Positions 5,812-5,938 of a stretch of DNA of 5,938 nt are shown piece after piece. Below the pieces are notes generated by a model. It did no database searches and was not told the origin of the DNA. It saw nothing but the letters and a program-made list of their open reading frames with translations. Origin of the DNA: an uncultured Clostridia bacterium (GTDB lineage Bacteria > Bacillota > Clostridia > Christensenellales > UBA1242); contig CALVZZ010000022.1 of assembly GCA_944372715.1 (NCBI GenBank), positions 1 to 5,938 on the forward strand, in the 5' to 3' direction. The translations under genes and the position numbers were made by a program. The number at the start of each line of letters is the position of its first letter. Position 1 is the first letter of the stretch.

Positions 5812-5843
5812 AAAAAAAGACAAGTGGGTATCCCACTTGGTCT
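5812..5843 (-). terminator. minus-strand terminator for a gene beyond the right edge
   Basis: On the plus strand CAAGTGGG (5821-5828) and CCCACTTG (5832-5839) form a perfect 8-bp stem with a TAT loop; with a one-base bulge the pairing extends to AGAC/GTCT. Read on the minus strand, the stem is followed by a run of seven T (5818-5812). This would end a leftward gene that lies mostly outside the window, just before the promoter of the 79-residue gene. Confidence 0.55.
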
Positions 5844-5938
5844 AATAAGGGGAAATGACTCAAAAGTGAAACTTTGGCTTTTTAGGGATGAATCATCAGA
5901 AAGGCTTATTATATAAGGCTTCTTCACACCTAAAAAAC
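5844..5938. other. right-edge sequence without a supported gene
   Basis: Only short open stretches are present. An imperfect 21-base palindrome (5901-5921, AAGGCTTAT / ATAAGGCTT with one mismatch) is visible. The sequence may be the 3' untranslated region of the gene that uses the terminator at 5812-5843. Confidence 0.35.

Noticed and set aside
5901..5921. AAGGCTT direct repeat and imperfect palindrome as a transposon end
   Set aside because: Short, A+T-rich and without a matching partner elsewhere in the window.
5799..5936. Open minus-strand frame running off the right edge (ends LFLSKI)
   Set aside because: It reads straight through the terminator hairpin and T-run and has no coding bias that I can see; more likely a gene's 3' untranslated region.

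Overview
The window looks like an accessory, defence-island type segment from a low-GC Gram-positive bacterium, most likely a Bacillota or Clostridia-like gut lineage. That is inference, based on strong A+T bias, Shine-Dalgarno sites of the AGGAG type, TGnTATAAT promoters, Rho-independent terminators and a Clostridia-style large serine recombinase. The standard genetic code fits: TGA acts as a stop in an ATGA overlap, and TGG is used for Trp.

Left part (1-2305, plus strand). A short open tail that may be the end of a truncated gene (1-87) is followed by about 250 bp of non-coding DNA holding three consecutive inverted repeats. Next come a 70-codon orphan gene (353-565) and a large serine recombinase of the phage/ICE integrase type (669-2305). 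The recombinase is split by a one-base frameshift at about 1328. It reads as a complete family member of about 545 residues once one base is restored, so it is a recent pseudogene, a sequencing artefact or, less likely, a recoded gene.

Right part (2360-5376, minus strand). A two-gene operon with an ATGA overlap encodes a 228-residue PD-(D/E)XK-type nuclease followed by a 777-residue Ski2-like superfamily 2 helicase. The order (small nuclease, then helicase), the nuclease motif (GFDFH...GEAKY) and the absence of other genes match the Hachiman (HamA/HamB) anti-phage layout. I call it a Hachiman-like system, probably divergent; family assignment needs a profile search. The operon has its own extended -10 promoter and good ribosome binding site. 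A minus-strand terminator for it appears to lie inside the 3' end of the convergent recombinase gene.

Far right (5433-5938). An orphan 79-residue gene on the minus strand lies upstream of the operon as a separate unit, with its own promoter and a clear terminator. Its promoter shares duplicated TTATAACAT boxes with the nuclease-helicase promoter, and its start codon sits in the loop of a 14-bp stem. A second minus-strand terminator marks the end of a gene beyond the right edge.

Together this suggests a mobile-element integrase gene next to an A+T-rich defence cassette, with a visible base-composition break between them. The nuclease and helicase would act together on invading DNA. The small upstream gene is a candidate regulator or accessory factor, on positional evidence only.
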